From contig JAAONU010000002.1 of assembly GCA_012932295.1 (NCBI GenBank), forward strand, positions 17,459,388-17,523,387: DNA of 64,000 nucleotides, in the 5' to 3' direction. The notes below the pieces were generated by a model, which searched no databases, was not told the origin of the DNA, and saw only the letters and a list, made by a program, of their open reading frames with translations. Both the position numbers and the translations under genes were made by a program. This DNA is from Cyclina sinensis (lineage: Eukaryota > Mollusca > Bivalvia > Venerida > Veneridae). Positions 61,444 through 64,000 of this stretch are shown here, one piece after another (positions within the stretch are counted from its first letter, which is position 1; the number at the start of each line of letters is the position of its first letter).

Positions 61444-63683
61444 TTATCCAAAATTAAATCCAGGTATTTGCTCACAGGTTGAAGTGTTGTGTTCACAATA
61501 CAGACCATCACTACACAAAGCCGTCGGTGGATAATAGAGAACGCCCATAGGGTCTTTGCCTTTGTCTTCACAAATGTCGCCCAGTTCTGAAAGTTATTTA
61601 CAACAAAACCTCATAAAAGTGACAACTGCCTTTTTACTCTTAAGCATCGCATATTCATAAGGCAAGACCCTGATAGGCAAAGGCTTGAATGACGTCTCTC
61701 AATTACTACTATTTGTTTTTTCATTTAAGAACGAATGTTTTAGATTTCTGGTATAAATAATGATAAATACAAAGAGCTTTATATTTTTTAAACGTCTGAA
61801 CGTAACGGTAAGTGACGGATAAATCCCGTCCATGGTGAAAACTGCATCCTAGACAAAAGTTAGACGACAAACCAATGACCTCCATATCGTAGAGTAGAAT
61901 ACTACTCAAAATTTGATAAGGGTCACTTTAACAATGTATTATCATACAGTCATTCTAACAATATGCGGAAACATTTTCATTGCAACTAGTGTATACATGT
62001 AAATGTTTTGTACACTGCCATTTTCTTTATCGAAAAATCACGGTTTCTCTGCATGTTGAGCATATGAAATAGTATATCAGCTGGTAGGATGAAATGAACG
62101 ATCATGCATATGCGAAGATTTTGAATGTACTTCTTTGATGGCAACTCTCATTAAACTTGAGGAATGTACAAATCGGTAGGCATCTTGAAAATGTAGAAAT
62201 GAACAGCTGTAGGTCGGGCCTTGAAAGACAGGATGCACATTCTCTTTGCGTATCCCAAGATGTTAAAGGAAATATGTGGCAACGTTACCAGACGCATTGA
62301 AATGTCAAGTATCAACAGAGAAGCAGTTAATCAAATAATACAGCCACGAACTATGACCGCTTTTAGTGGTTGAGACTCGACGGATGCGTTTCAACAATGC
62401 TTTAACCTCAAGAAAAGACCCCCGTATGGGCAAATTCTGACAGAAAATCAACACAAATGGTCAGAGATTGTCTACATGATGCTGGCTGAATGCTTGAATG
62501 TCAGCAGTGTCATTTAATTGAGGTATGGCATTGGCCCGTAAGCATGTCACCTGGACCCATTAGGATTAGACAACGGTTGTCTTCTGTGATGAGTCCTGAT
62601 TAAGTCTTTGTTTCACAAGTAGGTGGGCGAGATTCGAGAGAGAAATTAGTGATATATGCCCATCAGTTTAGCTAAGCATGATCGTTACGGCGGATGTGTA
62701 TTTATTGTTTGAGCGAAGACCACTTTCAAGGGTGGGGGTTAGTGGGGGTGGGGGTTAGTGGGGGGGGGGGGGGGGGGCGACCTGCATATCACTCATAACT
62801 GCCCGCGTAATGATGAAAGATAGTTAAATAAAATGCTTTTGTTTATCCATAAAATAAGTGCTACGGCCATGCTTTCACTTTGATGAACGACAATGTACGT
62901 GCACACAGGGCTCGTCTTATCGATGTGTACTTGAAGATAGTAACAACAATCGTATGGACTAGCCTGCGTGATTCCCTGTATCATGAGACATGAGACAACT
63001 AGCGATATCAGCCCGAACTGTTCAGCAAACAAACACCAGGCAGCACAGACAACCTTTTGTTGAGAACTGGGTTCGAATGCCACAGCACACGACCCGAGGG
63101 CTTACTGGTAGCATGGGGCAGCGACGCCAAGTGGCCATATATGTACTTTGCAATCATACACGATACGTAACATAAAGGAAGTCTTCAAAAAACTTAATTC
63201 CTTAAATTTTAAATGTATAAAAGGTCTGATTTTAACCTCCACCAATTAAAATTTGAATACGATGAAATTCAGTAAAAACCAATATATTGCAATTTCAACT
63301 TCAAAATGTAAATATCTGATACAGAATACATAGTGGCCGTTATCAAACTTTGACAAAACATCTAAAAACCTGACAAAACATCTAAAAACCTTCACTGAAA
63401 GTCCAAGTTTGTTCCTACTTACATAAAAAACAGTGCATCTGCTACTACATCATATACGAAGGTGTAATTATTATAGTTTGTTAATATACTTACCAAGGTA
63501 AGTAAAACATGCCAAACAACATCCACAGTAGCCGCCTCCCATTCGCACCGTTCCTGTACAATTATCTGGATCTACCGGTTCACACTTCACCAGCAGACAA
63601 GGCGGAAACTGACATATCAACCCACTTGTTACCATGACAGCTGTTGCTACTACAACTACCGCGACACATCCATGAATGTTCAT
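61444..63683 (-). CDS. Single IGFBP-domain protein, copy 3 (SIBD/perlustrin-like)
   Basis: A complete two-exon gene: 63683-63494 and 61586-61444 (TAA), 110 aa, same phase-1 intron. The signal peptide MNIHGCVAVVVVATAVMVTS is followed by the 12-cysteine domain. Differences from copy 1 cluster between cysteines: FPPCLLVKC for FPHCDTVKC, PDNC for PENC, and KGKDPMGVLYYP for KDEDPVHVLFYP. The CGCC core and the CSDGLYCEHNTSTC end are kept. ATG, splice sites and stop are intact, so it should be functional. The 1.9-kb intron contains the Tc1 relic. Confidence 0.9.
62130..63175 (+). pseudogene. Decayed Tc1/mariner transposase in SIBD3 intron
   Basis: The third copy of the relic. Its C-terminal frame is best preserved here: FVENWVRMPQHTTRGLTGSM, then GQRRQV and NHTRY, matching the Tc1 end where a P..SM..R block precedes a final HTRY. 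Stops elsewhere make it non-functional. A G-rich run at 62735-62777 interrupts it. Confidence 0.7.
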
Positions 63684-63907
63684 GGTTGATACTTTAGAGT
63701 TATTCTTTTATTTCAAATTTCCATTTCGCTGTACATTCATTAATAAAAGTTCACCTCATAATGTTGAAACAGATAAGGCTTTTAGAAGATCAAGGTCAAG
63801 AACCAAAGTACGTTAAACAGTTGAATAACATTCTGAAATATACATGCGTGCTAAAACTTTATGATAACCTATTAAAATTAGAACAATTCGAATTATTCTT
63901 ACGTTGT

Positions 63908-63911
<4 letters not shown>

Positions 63912-63945
<34 letters not shown>
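63912..63945. repeat. (CT)n microsatellite
   Basis: About 34 bp of CT just upstream of the window end. Confidence 0.93.
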
Positions 63946-63948
<3 letters not shown>

Positions 63949-64000
63949 AGATCTTTTGATCTTCAGCTAATTTGGTCTAGAGATTTATCTATTCTTCGTT

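Larger units (their letters stand above)
58756..64000. repeat. Segmental duplication unit C (runs off the right edge)
   Basis: It begins at the equivalent of 42340/50450, so it lacks the IGBP1 exon 9 copy but keeps exon 10. It contains SIBD copy 3 and its own insertion (about 60570-61364), and lacks the A and B insertions. It is more diverged from A and B than they are from each other. Confidence 0.88.

Overview
This is a eukaryotic nuclear window with intron-rich genes, GT/AG splicing and AT-rich intergenic DNA full of microsatellites, minisatellites and decayed mobile elements. The protein families present, repeats rich in AAGGTCAAGGTCA-type words, and several palindromic non-autonomous elements point to a mollusc, most likely a bivalve. 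I cannot name the genus from sequence alone. Gene models were built by joining exons by hand. Every internal junction was checked for reading phase, and each complete model gives one open frame.

Layout, left to right. 898-2230 (+): the 3' end of a single-pass membrane protein gene of unknown identity. 6641-12166 (+): a complete five-exon gene for a secreted 232-residue protein with an IGFBP N-terminal-like domain followed by two thyroglobulin type-1 domains, the second canonical and the first lacking one cysteine pair. 16466-17464 (-): a rhodopsin-like 7TM receptor in one exon. 18624-24366 (-): a complete eight-exon zeta-crystallin/quinone oxidoreductase gene (CRYZ, 325 aa). 31452-35362 (-): a complete three-exon FMC1 gene (111 aa, LYR motif). 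35458-43241 (+): a complete ten-exon IGBP1/alpha4/TAP42 gene (353 aa). FMC1 and IGBP1 are head to head, with 95 bp between start codons.

From about 41.7 kb to the right edge, the window is a tandem segmental triplication. Each unit carries the 3' end of IGBP1 on + and a two-exon gene for a 12-cysteine single IGFBP-domain protein (SIBD/perlustrin-like) on -. Copies 1 (45870-47810) and 3 (61444-63683) are intact. Copy 2 (52509-56594) has intact frames and splice sites, but its start codon is ACG. Intact copies of the IGBP1 last exons sit downstream of the real gene. 49-bp minisatellites mark the unit junctions. Each unit carries its own private mobile-element insertion, so the other units act as empty sites that show the element ends. 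All three SIBD introns carry the same decayed Tc1/mariner relic, so that insertion predates the triplication.

The window therefore holds two forms of one secreted cysteine-rich family, an IGFBP-like multidomain gene and an expanding SIBD array, with the same phase-1 intron inside the IGFBP-N-like domain. The housekeeping genes CRYZ, FMC1 and IGBP1 lie between them.
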